Notes under the pieces: generated by a model
What the model saw: the letters and a program-made list of their open reading frames with translations, nothing else
Databases searched by the model: none
Told to the model about the DNA's origin: nothing
In this document: positions 38,893 to 47,421 of the stretch, one piece after another
Numbering within the stretch: the first letter of the stretch is position 1
Layout: each line of letters starts with the position of its first letter
Program-made: the position numbers and the translations under genes
Source: an endosymbiont of Lamellibrachia barhami
GTDB lineage: Bacteria > Pseudomonadota > Gammaproteobacteria > Chromatiales > Chromatiaceae
Length of the DNA: 64,000 bases
Direction of reading: 5' to 3'
Assembly: GCF_011947365.2 (NCBI RefSeq)
Contig: NZ_JAAVSH020000001.1
Span: forward strand, 534,907 to 598,906

Positions 38893-38908
38893 TGTGACCT
38901 AGTTCACA
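38893..38908. promoter_or_regulatory. candidate CRP/Vfr-type binding site
   Basis: TGTGA-CCTAGT-TCACA, an exact TGTGA-N6-TCACA palindrome, in the AT-rich gap before the PEP-CTERM gene and about 90 bases upstream of the sigma-54-like element. The match is to the E. coli CRP consensus; whether the host has such a regulator is not shown by this window. Confidence 0.65.
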
Positions 38909-38998
38909 TTTTCACGCGATTATTTTTTCCGTGACAAAAGGGCTAAACGCTCCATCAAAAGGACCTTAATTACTGAATCAAAGAGAAAAAATCCACTT

Positions 38999-39014
38999 TG
39001 GCACGAGAATAGCG
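38999..39014 (+). promoter_or_regulatory. candidate sigma-54 promoter
   Basis: TGGCACG-AGAA-TAGCG: the -24 element is exact, and GG and GC are ten bases apart as required. The -12 element differs from TTGC by one base. The start site would be near 39025, and GGAGG lies before the ATG at 39060. PEP-CTERM genes are often RpoN-dependent in species with the PrsK/PrsR system, which supports the call. Confidence 0.7.
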
Positions 39015-39059
39015 AAGTAATAAGCAGCGTAATCAAAACAACATACGGAGGACGCGCTT

Positions 39060-39599
39060 ATGAAACGTTTAATAATTGTCTTAGTTGCTTTGGCAGGAAT
39101 CGGCTTCAGCGGCTTGATCAATGCCACCCCTTGCAGTCTTGGCGGGGTCACCCCAGCTAATGACTGCGCCGATGGCGATGGTGGTGCCGCAAACGCCGAC
39201 AAACTGAACGACGGCCTGTTTTTTGGCTTCAATGACTGGACGGAGTTGGACAAGGTAGAGCCTGGCGACCCTGTCAATACCACCTACTGGAGTGGGGACT
39301 TCACCGGCCTGGACGGCGATTTTTCCCTGGTCGCCAACATCTGGAATGACTTCGAGGATCTGGTCGTTATCCTGAAGGATGGGGCATCTGGCCCAAACAA
39401 CAACAAGGACATAAAATGGTCTGCCTATCTTCTGCAGGACGGCATACTTAATTATGATTGGAACTACGATGGTTCATACCATGAAATTTCCAACATCATG
39501 CTCTTTGGCCGCGGCATGGGAGTACCGGAACCCGCCGCACTCGCATTGATGGGTATTGCGCTGGCTGGACTTTCTTTGACCCGGCGCCGGAGAGTCTGA
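39060..39599 (+). CDS. PEP-CTERM sorted exported protein
   Basis: 179 residues: signal peptide about 1-22 (GFSGLINA), an acidic, Gly/Asp/Asn-rich body with a Cys pair near the start (TPCSLGG...NDCADGDGG), and a C-terminal sorting signal VPEPAALALMGIALAGLSL followed by TRRRRV. Such proteins are cut by an exosortase and go to the surface or extracellular matrix. No exosortase is in the window. Good ribosome binding site and a downstream terminator indicate a single-gene unit. Confidence 0.92.
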   Translation: MKRLIIVLVALAGIGFSGLINATPCSLGGVTPANDCADGDGGAANADKLNDGLFFGFNDWTELDKVEPGDPVNTTYWSGDFTGLDGDFSLVANIWNDFEDLVVILKDGASGPNNNKDIKWSAYLLQDGILNYDWNYDGSYHEISNIMLFGRGMGVPEPAALALMGIALAGLSLTRRRRV

Positions 39600-39620
39600 A
39601 CAGACAAACTGAAACAACCT

Positions 39621-39650
39621 GGCCCCACAAAATATGTGGGGCCTTCTCTT
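39621..39650 (+). terminator. intrinsic terminator after the PEP-CTERM gene
   Basis: Perfect 9-bp stem GGCCCCACA / TGTGGGGCC (39621-39629 and 39635-39643) with a five-base loop, followed by the T-rich TTCTCTTCTTTT. Confidence 0.9.
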
Positions 39651-39655
39651 CTTTT

Positions 39656-40040
39656 ATCTCAGAGAGAATCTGAGAATTCCTTATTCGCTATCTTCGCAAT
39701 TCGCCCCCACCGCGCACTTTGTTAACAAGCGGGCATCCCACTCCAGGCCGGCCATCTGGAAAGTGGGGGAGCACAAATTCAAGCAACCTGAATATGCAGT
39801 GGTAAATATCCAGACTGAATCTGTAGATGGACTCACAAAGTCCGCGTGTTACTACCAATACGATGCGGTCGGAGATAAAGCCATGGGACTCAGCGCCCCC
39901 TTCTCATCTTATGCGACGCTACCCCTATGAGGTGGCCCTGACCGGGAAGACCGTACGCCCATCAGCGCTGAAAAATGCCATCAATGCTGCGTAAACATGC
40001 AGTGCGATAAGTTTGTTCACGATGTGAAAAAACACGTTGA
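39656..40040. other. gene-poor spacer after the PEP-CTERM terminator
   Basis: A 98-codon frame crosses here but starts inside the terminator and matches no family I know. The DNA looks like decayed coding sequence without an identifiable source. A repeat shared with 41259-41311 begins at 40041. Confidence 0.5.
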
Positions 40041-40092
40041 AGAGACGGCCACTCATTGGAAAAATAGTCTGAGATAAAGCATTCAGGGATTA
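40041..40092. repeat. 52-bp direct repeat, copy A
   Basis: Shares most bases with 41259-41311 (common core GATAAAGC/AATAAAGC followed by ATTCAGGGATTA). Both copies lie just past or across the 3' end of a minus-strand gene (CHAD here, CNNM there), so the repeat may be a mobile or recombinogenic gene-end element. Confidence 0.75.
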
Positions 40093-40103
40093 AAGTGCAA
40101 CCG

Positions 40104-41078
40104 TTATACAGCATCCGTGTTGATGGGATTGTGCTGCGCCAAAGCGGCTTTCTTCCACCAGGGGTGCTTGGCATCCACGAACTCCTCCCAACGCCGATCG
40201 AAACCGAAAAGCAGTTCGTGATAGTAGCAGCTCCTCCAACCCATAATACCACCGGCGTATTGCTGCACCTCAGGATCTTTGACCCCTGCCAACAGCTCTT
40301 CCAGCAAATCGTACATGACCGCAACATCGTTCATTACACCGAGTAGATCCTGAAGCCCTTTCATGTGACCAATGAACTCGTCCATACCGGCGAATATGGG
40401 AAAGAAGAACTCGGTCGCATAACGGAGCTTCTTGCATTCGATACGCAGTCGATGCATATCCTTGGCGGAGTGCTTGTCGACGTAGGCCCCTGCCTCGAGT
40501 ACTCGACGTTCCTGTCGGTCCAATACCTTGAAGGCAAAGGAGATCAGATTTCCTTCCCTAAGCTTATGCTGCTTTTTCTTCAGATCCGCCTGTTCCCAGC
40601 CTCGGTTATCAATCCAGCTACCGAACTCGGTCTTGAAGCGAGCATACTGTTCGCTGTCGAACATGCTGTGAACCTCTTCATGGACCGTTTCCCGCTGCTT
40701 ATACACCAACGCTTCCAGACCTGCTGCTCCCGGTAAGGGTAACTTGCCACGAATACTGCTCAGCGCCTCATCGATGAAAACGTCCAGGTCCCGTGCTCTG
40801 CCAAGCTGTCCAGCCAGATCACGCATCTTATCCGCCCAGGTTTTAGAGACCTCTTTGGGAATTACCATCCGAAAGATGGTCAACGCTGACCGCATGCGCC
40901 GGAATGCGACGCGGGTCTGATGCACTCCCTCAATATCATCTAAGCAGCGGGCTGCTTGCTCCCATTCAGCCAGATAATCGAGGTTGTGCCTGAGAATAAT
41001 CTGGATCGCATCACTGACCGACATGGTCTTCTCGAGATGTGCATGTTTTTTGGATTTTTTATTCATCATCGACTCCAA
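40104..41078 (-). CDS. CHAD domain protein
   Basis: 324 residues, all-helical CHAD domain from about residue 20 (SDAIQIILRHNLDYL, EGVHQTRVAFRRMRSALTIF, HRLRIECKKLRYATEFF). The conserved His and many Lys/Arg residues form a positive surface that binds polyphosphate in studied members. No CYTH triphosphatase domain is attached. It stands alone between the PEP-CTERM gene and the CNNM gene. The start may be M4 or M5 rather than M1. Confidence 0.9.
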   Translation of the reverse strand: MESMMNKKSKKHAHLEKTMSVSDAIQIILRHNLDYLAEWEQAARCLDDIEGVHQTRVAFRRMRSALTIFRMVIPKEVSKTWADKMRDLAGQLGRARDLDVFIDEALSSIRGKLPLPGAAGLEALVYKQRETVHEEVHSMFDSEQYARFKTEFGSWIDNRGWEQADLKKKQHKLREGNLISFAFKVLDRQERRVLEAGAYVDKHSAKDMHRLRIECKKLRYATEFFFPIFAGMDEFIGHMKGLQDLLGVMNDVAVMYDLLEELLAGVKDPEVQQYAGGIMGWRSCYYHELLFGFDRRWEEFVDAKHPWWKKAALAQHNPINTDAV

Positions 41079-41258
41079 ATCGACTTCGGGGAACGTCAGG
41101 TAGGCCTTAACCTAATTTTTCTATCAGCAGTAGCGGCTTTCAGCGCACTCTTAACCGAGAAGCCTCGCGCCACCAGGATCACGGGTCGATTTCAACACAT
41201 ACCAGCGAACCAATAGGGTCACTGCCAATGAGCCGGGACTGGCACCGAGAGCGAACAC

Positions 41259-41311
41259 AGAGTCGCCCACTCAATTGAAGAATAATCTGAAATAAAGCAT
41301 TCAGGGATTAT
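41259..41311. repeat. 52-bp direct repeat, copy B
   Basis: Partner of 40041-40092. It overlaps the last codons and stop of the CNNM gene, so the repeat supplies that gene's 3' end. Confidence 0.75.
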
Positions 41312-42374
41312 AGGGAATATCCAGCCCCATTGCTTTTGCACGTCGCTTCCAGAGGCGACGTGCGAGTTCGCGCATATCGACATTCTTGTCCCCTTCGTCG
41401 ATGATCTCCATTCCAAGCAGGGTTTCGAGAACATCCTCAAGGGTGAGAACACCCTCCATGCCGCCATATTCATCCACGATCAACAGAATATGCGCACGCC
41501 GGTCGAGCAGCTTATCGAATGCATGGAGCAGCGATGTGGAATCGGGCAGTACCGGCAGTTCACGGCAGTAGTTGGCCAGCCTGTTTTCGGAATTCCCCCT
41601 GGCCCGGGCCAACAACAGATCACTACGCAGGACAAAACCACTAATATGCTCCCGGTCTCTCTCATATAGGGGGATACGGGAAAATCGAACGCTATCATGC
41701 TTGAGGAAAAAATCCTCTACGCTCATCGTTTCATCTAAAGCAAACACCACAGAGCGTGGCGTCATCACATCCCTTGCCTGCATATCCCGGAACAGGAACA
41801 GATTCTTCAGTATCAGCGACTCCTTCTGTCCCAGCTGTCCCTCTTCGGCCCCGAGGTCGGCCATGGCAGCGAACTCTTCACGACTGAATCCCCGCAGGGT
41901 GGGTTCGGTGGCTATTCTTCCCGTCAACCATTTTGCCATCATGACGAACGGGTAGAGTATGAAAATCAGGTATTTGAGCATATGGGCGGTCAGCGGCGCC
42001 AGCTGCCGCCAATAATGGGCGCCAAGCGTCTTGGGCACGATCTCGGAGAACACCAGAATCAACAACGTCAATACTGCGGAGGCCACCCCCACATAGGCAT
42101 TGCCAAACACCACTGCCGCCTGGGCGCCCGCCCCGGCAGCGCCAATGGTATGTGCGGTTGTGTTCAGTGTCAGGATCGCCGCCAAAGGTGTGTTGATATC
42201 CTCCTTGAGTCTGCGCAGCAGAATGCCGGTACCTTTTCCCTCCTGCTCCTGCTCCTGCTCCTGCTCCAGCAACGCAATATAGGGCATGGTGACACTGAGA
42301 ATCACCGCCTCAGCAACCGAACAGAGAAAGGAGAATCCCAAGGCGATACAGATATAGGTAAAAAGCAGCAACAT
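41301..42374 (-). CDS. CNNM/CorC-type membrane protein with CBS domains
   Basis: 357 residues. A DUF21 (CNNM) membrane domain about 1-175 with three to four segments, a cytoplasmic pair of CBS domains about 195-325 (MQARDVMTPRSVVFALDE, LIVDEYGGMEGVLTLEDVLE), and a short tail without the usual CorC_HlyC domain. Related proteins handle Mg2+ or Co2+ efflux. The loop after the first segment is EQEQEQEQE, encoded by a hexanucleotide repeat. It lies 72 bases after the aspartoacylase-like gene and may belong to the same transcript. Confidence 0.9.
   Translation of the reverse strand: MLLLFTYICIALGFSFLCSVAEAVILSVTMPYIALLEQEQEQEQEGKGTGILLRRLKEDINTPLAAILTLNTTAHTIGAAGAGAQAAVVFGNAYVGVASAVLTLLILVFSEIVPKTLGAHYWRQLAPLTAHMLKYLIFILYPFVMMAKWLTGRIATEPTLRGFSREEFAAMADLGAEEGQLGQKESLILKNLFLFRDMQARDVMTPRSVVFALDETMSVEDFFLKHDSVRFSRIPLYERDREHISGFVLRSDLLLARARGNSENRLANYCRELPVLPDSTSLLHAFDKLLDRRAHILLIVDEYGGMEGVLTLEDVLETLLGMEIIDEGDKNVDMRELARRLWKRRAKAMGLDIPYNP
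42240..42269. repeat. (CTCCTG)4 microsatellite inside the CNNM gene
   Basis: Four perfect hexamers and one variant (CTCCAG). Length changes would add or remove Glu-Gln pairs without shifting the frame. Confidence 0.9.
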
Positions 42375-42417
42375 CTCAGTAGTCTCTCCAGAAGGGCGGC
42401 TGCCCAGGTCGCAGCCA

Positions 42418-42442
42418 CCTTTAGCCTTTAGCCTTTAACCTT
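42418..42442. repeat. heptanucleotide tandem repeat, CCTTTAG/CCTTTAA
   Basis: Two CCTTTAG and one CCTTTAA unit, plus CCTT, between the aspartoacylase-like and CNNM genes. The same heptamer family is at 47374-47415 after rho. Confidence 0.8.
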
Positions 42443-42446
42443 ACGA

Positions 42447-43472
42447 TCAATCCCGCTCATGCAGATGAGCATTGTAACGCTCCATGAGATAACAGAGGCA
42501 ATCCTGACGCACCACCGCTTTGTTTGTAGTCAGCATGGAGGGCATCACCGGGATGCGCAGTCGCAACTCTCCCTCCTCCACGGCAAAGAAGCGTGCAGTC
42601 ACATCCTCGCCGCGCTCATCCCGCACATCCAGAATCGGCCGGCGATCGACAAGAACCCGTCCCAGGCTGGTGCCCCGGGGCAACTCCCGGAAGTTCATGT
42701 GGTCGAGATCCGGTGCAAAAAGGATATCCGCCTCCCAATCGCCAAAACTGAAACTCAGTGTCTCCGGCACCTTTACCTGCGCCACAGTGTGGAAGAGATC
42801 GATATCCTGATTGGCAACAGGATTGAGCGGATGCTCAGACAGATGCAGACAGGCGTCGAGATACTCCAGCGCATGGTTCACCCCTCTGGCCTGGCCGACC
42901 TTGCCGCACTCCAGCGTAACTGCAGGGCAGATCTCCGCCAGCGCCATCGACTGCACCCCTTTGGGCCGCAGGAAGTAGACCACGGTGCGGCCAAATAGAT
43001 TGGCGAGATGGAGAAAACTGGCATCCAGCCGGTTGACGCAGGCGTAGTGGGGATTGAGGCCCGTGTTGTTGTGCAGATCGACACTGGCAAACGGCTTGAG
43101 TCTGGCGATGGTTTCAGTCACCCGGCGCATCATGGCGTGCTCCGGCGTGCCATCTGTCTCGCTGCCGGGCCAGACCCGGTTGTAGTCCGGCTGTCCCGGT
43201 AGCCGACGCAACCCCAGGGCCGCAGCGGAAACATTACCGATAAAGAGGGAGATCGCGCGCGGTAGATCCCTGCCTCCTGCATAGCGTTTGAGCAGTCTGC
43301 GAACCGCCTCCCAACCCACCGTCTCGTTGCCGTGCATCAGCACAGAGAGAAAAAGGGGCGCGGGGCGTTTTCCCGGCAGATGAATCAGAACCGGACCGCC
43401 AAGCGCCGCTTCAAGCTGATCCGCTGGAAGGCCGTGCAGCCCTTCTGGAAGTGATGTCAGTTCCTGCAGCAT
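42447..43472 (-). CDS. succinylglutamate desuccinylase/aspartoacylase-like enzyme
   Basis: 341 residues of the M14-like AstE/AspA family, zinc-dependent amidohydrolases that remove an acyl group from an amino acid. Zinc-site motifs LMHGNETVGWEAVRRLL (about residue 46) and SVDLHNNTGLNPHYACVN (about 130). A C-terminal beta domain follows. It is longer than AstE and its substrate is unknown. Before the local tandem duplication it probably followed the GCS2 ligase gene directly. A fragment of its first 34 codons is repeated at 44740-44843. Confidence 0.85.
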   Translation of the reverse strand: MLQELTSLPEGLHGLPADQLEAALGGPVLIHLPGKRPAPLFLSVLMHGNETVGWEAVRRLLKRYAGGRDLPRAISLFIGNVSAAALGLRRLPGQPDYNRVWPGSETDGTPEHAMMRRVTETIARLKPFASVDLHNNTGLNPHYACVNRLDASFLHLANLFGRTVVYFLRPKGVQSMALAEICPAVTLECGKVGQARGVNHALEYLDACLHLSEHPLNPVANQDIDLFHTVAQVKVPETLSFSFGDWEADILFAPDLDHMNFRELPRGTSLGRVLVDRRPILDVRDERGEDVTARFFAVEEGELRLRIPVMPSMLTTNKAVVRQDCLCYLMERYNAHLHERD

Positions 43473-43520
43473 CCTGTGATTGTACTCGTTTGTGTCCTTC
43501 CAGAAAAAGACAGGCAGGCA

Positions 43521-43575
43521 GGTTCAAGCTTGTGGAACCGGCGATTTTCCCGATCCGCTACGCTTGATCGGGCCC
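43521..43575. repeat. REP-like element, copy 2
   Basis: GGTTCAAGCTTGTGGAACCG, short middle, then CCGATCCGCTACGCTTGATC and GGGCCC. Shortened relative of the copies at 35763 and 47191. Repeated with one change 1371 bases away at 44892-44946 as part of the tandem duplication. Confidence 0.8.
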
Positions 43576-43589
43576 AGGGTCACGTCCAG

Positions 43590-44525
43590 TCAAAATCCCC
43601 ATTCGTGCACCGGCAGACCGCTCTCCTGCCGTTCAAGATAAGCCAGACTCAATGCCGCCATATCGCGACCATGGCGCGCCACCCAGGCGCGTTGCCAGGC
43701 TGCCCCATTCATCTTCGTCTTGACCCTGGCCTCGATGATACCCAGCCAGTGATCACTCTCGGTCCGATCCACTCCGAGCAGCGCAAGCCCACGGCGCGCC
43801 TTGGGCAGCAACTGCTGCAGAATCAGTTGATCGATACGCAATTGCTTCCAGTCAAGCCAGTGCACCTCCGCCTCCAGTCCCAGCCGGGCCGCCGCATAAA
43901 AATTACTCCGCGCCCGCATAAAACCCAGAAGATTCTCCAGCCTCTCATCGCGTCAATTTCCTTATCATACCGAGTAGAAAGCGGCGGTAAGCGATAGTGT
44001 CCTGCACGCTGGGTCCTGCCGGCACCACCGGTGCTCGATACGCAGATGGGGACCTGGTTTCATCGAAGGCGATCAATGGGCGGTTTCCAGCCAGATGATT
44101 TGCCGACAATGGCCGTAAAAAGATGTGCAAGCTGCTCAACCGGCTCATCATCAATCAGGCAGCAGTATCGGATAGCGTTCGGGTTGGCGCTGATTCTCCA
44201 TCATCGACTCCACACATAACGGACGCCAACTGACACGCTTTGGTCAGGTCTGAAACCCCGACAAGTTGCCTGTTCAAAGGGAGATATACGGGTTTCATCC
44301 AGAGATCATAACCGAGATGGGGAATGGCGGTTACCGCCACCATCGGAGAACAGACTATTTTAGAAAGGTTATAAACAGGCGGCCGTGTGGATCGACCTGC
44401 AGATGTATCTGGAGAACGGGTGGTGGCGGACTCAACGTAACATCGTCATGATTCAACTTCAGTCTGTCACGACCTCGATATCACTTCAATCGACCGCCCT
44501 TCGTAGCCTGAAGGCCTCATTGAAG
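43590..44525 (-). pseudogene. decayed duplicate of the GCS2 ligase gene
   Basis: Matches the gene at 44961-46388 from its C-terminus back to about residue 145. The last 110 codons are nearly intact; upstream, small deletions break the frame every few tens of bases (for example MVAVTAIPHLGYDLW, which has lost several residues of the intact copy). Homology fades near 44525 and the next 200 bases up to the aspartoacylase fragment are unrecognisable. It has no start and is not functional. Confidence 0.93.
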
Positions 44526-44739
44526 TGGATGTCGGGGACATGTTGAACTGAGACAATCATGACATTCTTCATCGCAATTTTCCTACCATTCCAGTATCAA
44601 AAGATCGACTCCGTAAAACTGCCCGCTAACACTTTTCAAAAATAATCTCAACGACAACGGCAACTTTCATTCCTGAATGGCTGGGCATCGCTTCCCTGAC
44701 CAACGTCGCTTTAACATTCAGCGAATGAAAACAACTGCT

Positions 44740-44843
44740 TTTCCCGGCAGATGAATCAGAACCGGACCGCCAAGCGCCGCTTCAAGCTGATCCGCTGGAA
44801 GGCCGAGCAGCCCTTCTGGAAGTGATGTCAGTTCCTGCAGCAT
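44740..44843 (-). pseudogene. N-terminal fragment of the aspartoacylase-like gene
   Basis: Copies the first 34 or so codons of the gene at 42447-43472 with its start region, 1371 bases away, with one or two changes. It breaks off at about 44738 and so is the left edge of the tandem duplication's second copy. Confidence 0.92.
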
Positions 44844-44891
44844 CCTGTGATTGTACTCGTTTGTGTCCTTCCAGAAAAAGACAGGCAGGCA

Positions 44892-44946
44892 GGCTCAAGC
44901 TTGTGGAACCGGCGATTTTCCCGATCCGCTACGCTTGATCGGGCCC
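44892..44946. repeat. REP-like element, copy 3
   Basis: Tandem-duplication partner of 43521-43575, with GGCTCAAGC in place of GGTTCAAGC. Confidence 0.8.
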
Positions 44947-44960
44947 AGGGTCACGTCCAG

Positions 44961-46387
44961 TCAAAATCCCCATTCGTGCACCGGCAGACCGCTCTCCTGC
45001 CGTTCAAGATAAGCCAGACTCAGTGCCGCCATATCGCGACCATGGCGCACCACCCAGGCGCGCTGCCAGGCTGCTCCATTCATCTTCGTCTTGACCCTGG
45101 CCTCGATGATGCCCAGCCAGTGATCGCTCTCGGCCCGATCCACGCTGAGCAGTGCAAGCCCAAGGCGCGCCTTGGACAGCAACTGCTGCAGAATCAGTTG
45201 ATCGACACGCACTGGCTTCCCATCAAGCCAGTGCACCTCCGCCTCCAGTCCCAGCCGGGCCGCCGCATAAAAATTACTCCGCGCCCGCATAAAACCCAGA
45301 AGATTCTCCAGCCTCTCATCGTTTTCAATCAATCCCCTTATCATACCGAAGTAGAAAGCGGCATTGGCGATAGTGTCCTGCACGCTGGGTCCTGCCGGCG
45401 CCACCCGGTGCTCGATACGCAGATGGGGGCCATCGGTTTCATCGAAGGCGATCAATGGGCGGTTCCAGCGCCAGATGGTGCCATTGTGCAGCCGTAGATG
45501 TGCAAGCTGCTCAACCGGCTCATCCATCAATCGGGGCAGCAGTATCGGATAGCGTTCGAGGTTGGCGCTGAAGTTCTCCATCATCGACTCCCGCACATAA
45601 CGGACGCCGAAGCTGACACGCTTGGTCAGGTCTGAAGCCCCGACAGAGATCGCCTGTTCAAAAAGGGGTATGCGGGTTTCATCCCAGAGATCATAACCAA
45701 AGAGATAGGGGGAATTGGCGGTTACCGCCACCATCGGAGCCGAGACTATTTTTGAAAGGTTATAGGCGCGGGCAGCCTTGGCCGGATCGACCTGCAGATG
45801 TATCTGGAACGAGGTGGTGGCGGACTCAAGCATGACATCGTCATGATTCAACTTCAGTCTGTCACGACCCTCGATATCCACTTCAATCGACCGCCCTTCG
45901 CGTAGCCTGAAGACCTGCTCATTGAGCGCCCGGTAGCGATTGAGGGGTGACATGTTGGCCAGGGTCAGGTGCGACTGGCGCAGACTGGGTAGAATTCCGA
46001 TCATCCCGAGCCGCATTTCCAGCGGGGCGGCAGTCTGGTTGCACGCAGTCCAAAGCTGCCCCAACTCCTCTGCCATGCGGGTAAAGACACTGCCTTCCAG
46101 ATGCAGGGGTGTACTGTTGAGTTCCAGGTTGAAAGTGGCCAGTTCGGAGACCACCAGGGGATTATCCAAGCGCTGCAGGAGCACCTGATTCAATGGCGCC
46201 GGTTCCGCATCGGGGCCGATCAGCCAGGCCTCCAGCTCAAAGCCACCGATCGGCGGCTCTTGGACAAAACGTCCCTCTTTGAACCAGTCCGCCAGCAGAC
46301 TTGTCTCCGCTTCCAGCCGCGCATGAAACTCAGCAAAGTCATCGGGGCCAAAATGGCTTGATGAGATCTCCTGTCCCATATCTCCCA

Positions 46388-46388
<1 letters not shown>
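44961..46388 (-). CDS. GCS2-family carboxylate-amine ligase (glutamate-cysteine ligase-like)
   Basis: 475 residues. ATP-dependent ligase fold of the GCS2 group, which joins an amine to the gamma-carboxyl of glutamate or a similar acid. Motifs IGGFELEAWL (about residue 48), ELATFNLELNSTP (about 87), LESATTSFQIHLQV (about 196) and NRPLIAFDE carry the metal and substrate acids. The true acceptor is unknown. GTG 46388 overlaps the murU stop by one base; ATG 46379 is an alternative start. The pairing with an aspartoacylase-like hydrolase hints at making and breaking an acyl-amino acid. Confidence 0.8.
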
Positions 46389-47086
<698 letters not shown>

Positions 47087-47120
47087 CTAGCGGAATTTTG
47101 GGGGAGGGGCTACTGGGTGG

Positions 47121-47391
47121 AAGGCTAAAGGTTAAAGGAGGTTGTGCCACAGGAGAGTCCGGGCTTTGTCGTTACCGCAGTTGAAAGCACGTAGGCCAGT
47201 TCAAGCGCAGCGGAACCGGCAACCTATATGCTCTGCCACAGCTTGGATGCCCGATCCGCTACGCTTGATCGGGCCTACAGAAAAATTTAGTGTATCGAAG
47301 TTTTGGCCGGAATCAGATGCCCAGCCAACAGTAGTAATAACGACAGCGTTAGGCCTATCCTGTGGCACAACCTCCTTTAACCTTTAGCCTT
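47121..47391. repeat. perfect 32-bp inverted repeat enclosing a REP element
   Basis: Arms 47121-47152 and 47360-47391 are exact reverse complements over 32 bases (core GTTAAAGGAGGTTGTGCCAC). They enclose 207 bases including the REP-like copy at 47191-47278. The right arm runs into a heptamer repeat. It fills the murU-rho gap and has no coding content. Perfect arms suggest a recent or conserved element. Confidence 0.9.
47191..47278. repeat. REP-like element, copy 4
   Basis: GTAGGCCAGTTCAAGCGCAG, then CGGAACCGGC, a variable middle, and ACGCTTGATCGGGCCTAC. Closest to the copy at 35763-35851 in both ends; the middles differ. Confidence 0.85.
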
Positions 47392-47415
47392 TCGCCTTTC
47401 GCCTTTCGCCTTTCG
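47374..47415. repeat. heptanucleotide tandem repeat after rho
   Basis: Six units: CCTTTAA, CCTTTAG and four CCTTTCG, then a run of T. It ends seven bases past the rho stop. A shorter version is at 42418-42442. Confidence 0.85.
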
Positions 47416-47421
47416 CCTTTT

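Larger units (their letters stand above)
38536..39059. other. AT-rich regulatory gap before the PEP-CTERM gene
   Basis: More than 500 bases without a convincing gene. It is distinctly AT-rich compared with the coding DNA around it, and contains the CRP-like palindrome and the sigma-54-like promoter listed separately. A short frame near 38650-38840 is low-complexity and unsupported. Confidence 0.7.

Noticed and set aside
39634-39930. 98-codon plus-strand frame after the PEP-CTERM gene
   Set aside because: It starts within the terminator tail, has no ribosome binding site and no recognisable domain.
42240-42269. Phase-variable switch in the CNNM gene
   Set aside because: The unit is six bases, so copy changes keep the frame; it cannot switch the gene on and off by frameshift.
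43476-45497. Two similar plus-strand frames starting MIVLVCVLPEKDRQ
   Set aside because: They are antisense to the GCS2 ligase and its dead copy; the likeness comes from the tandem duplication.
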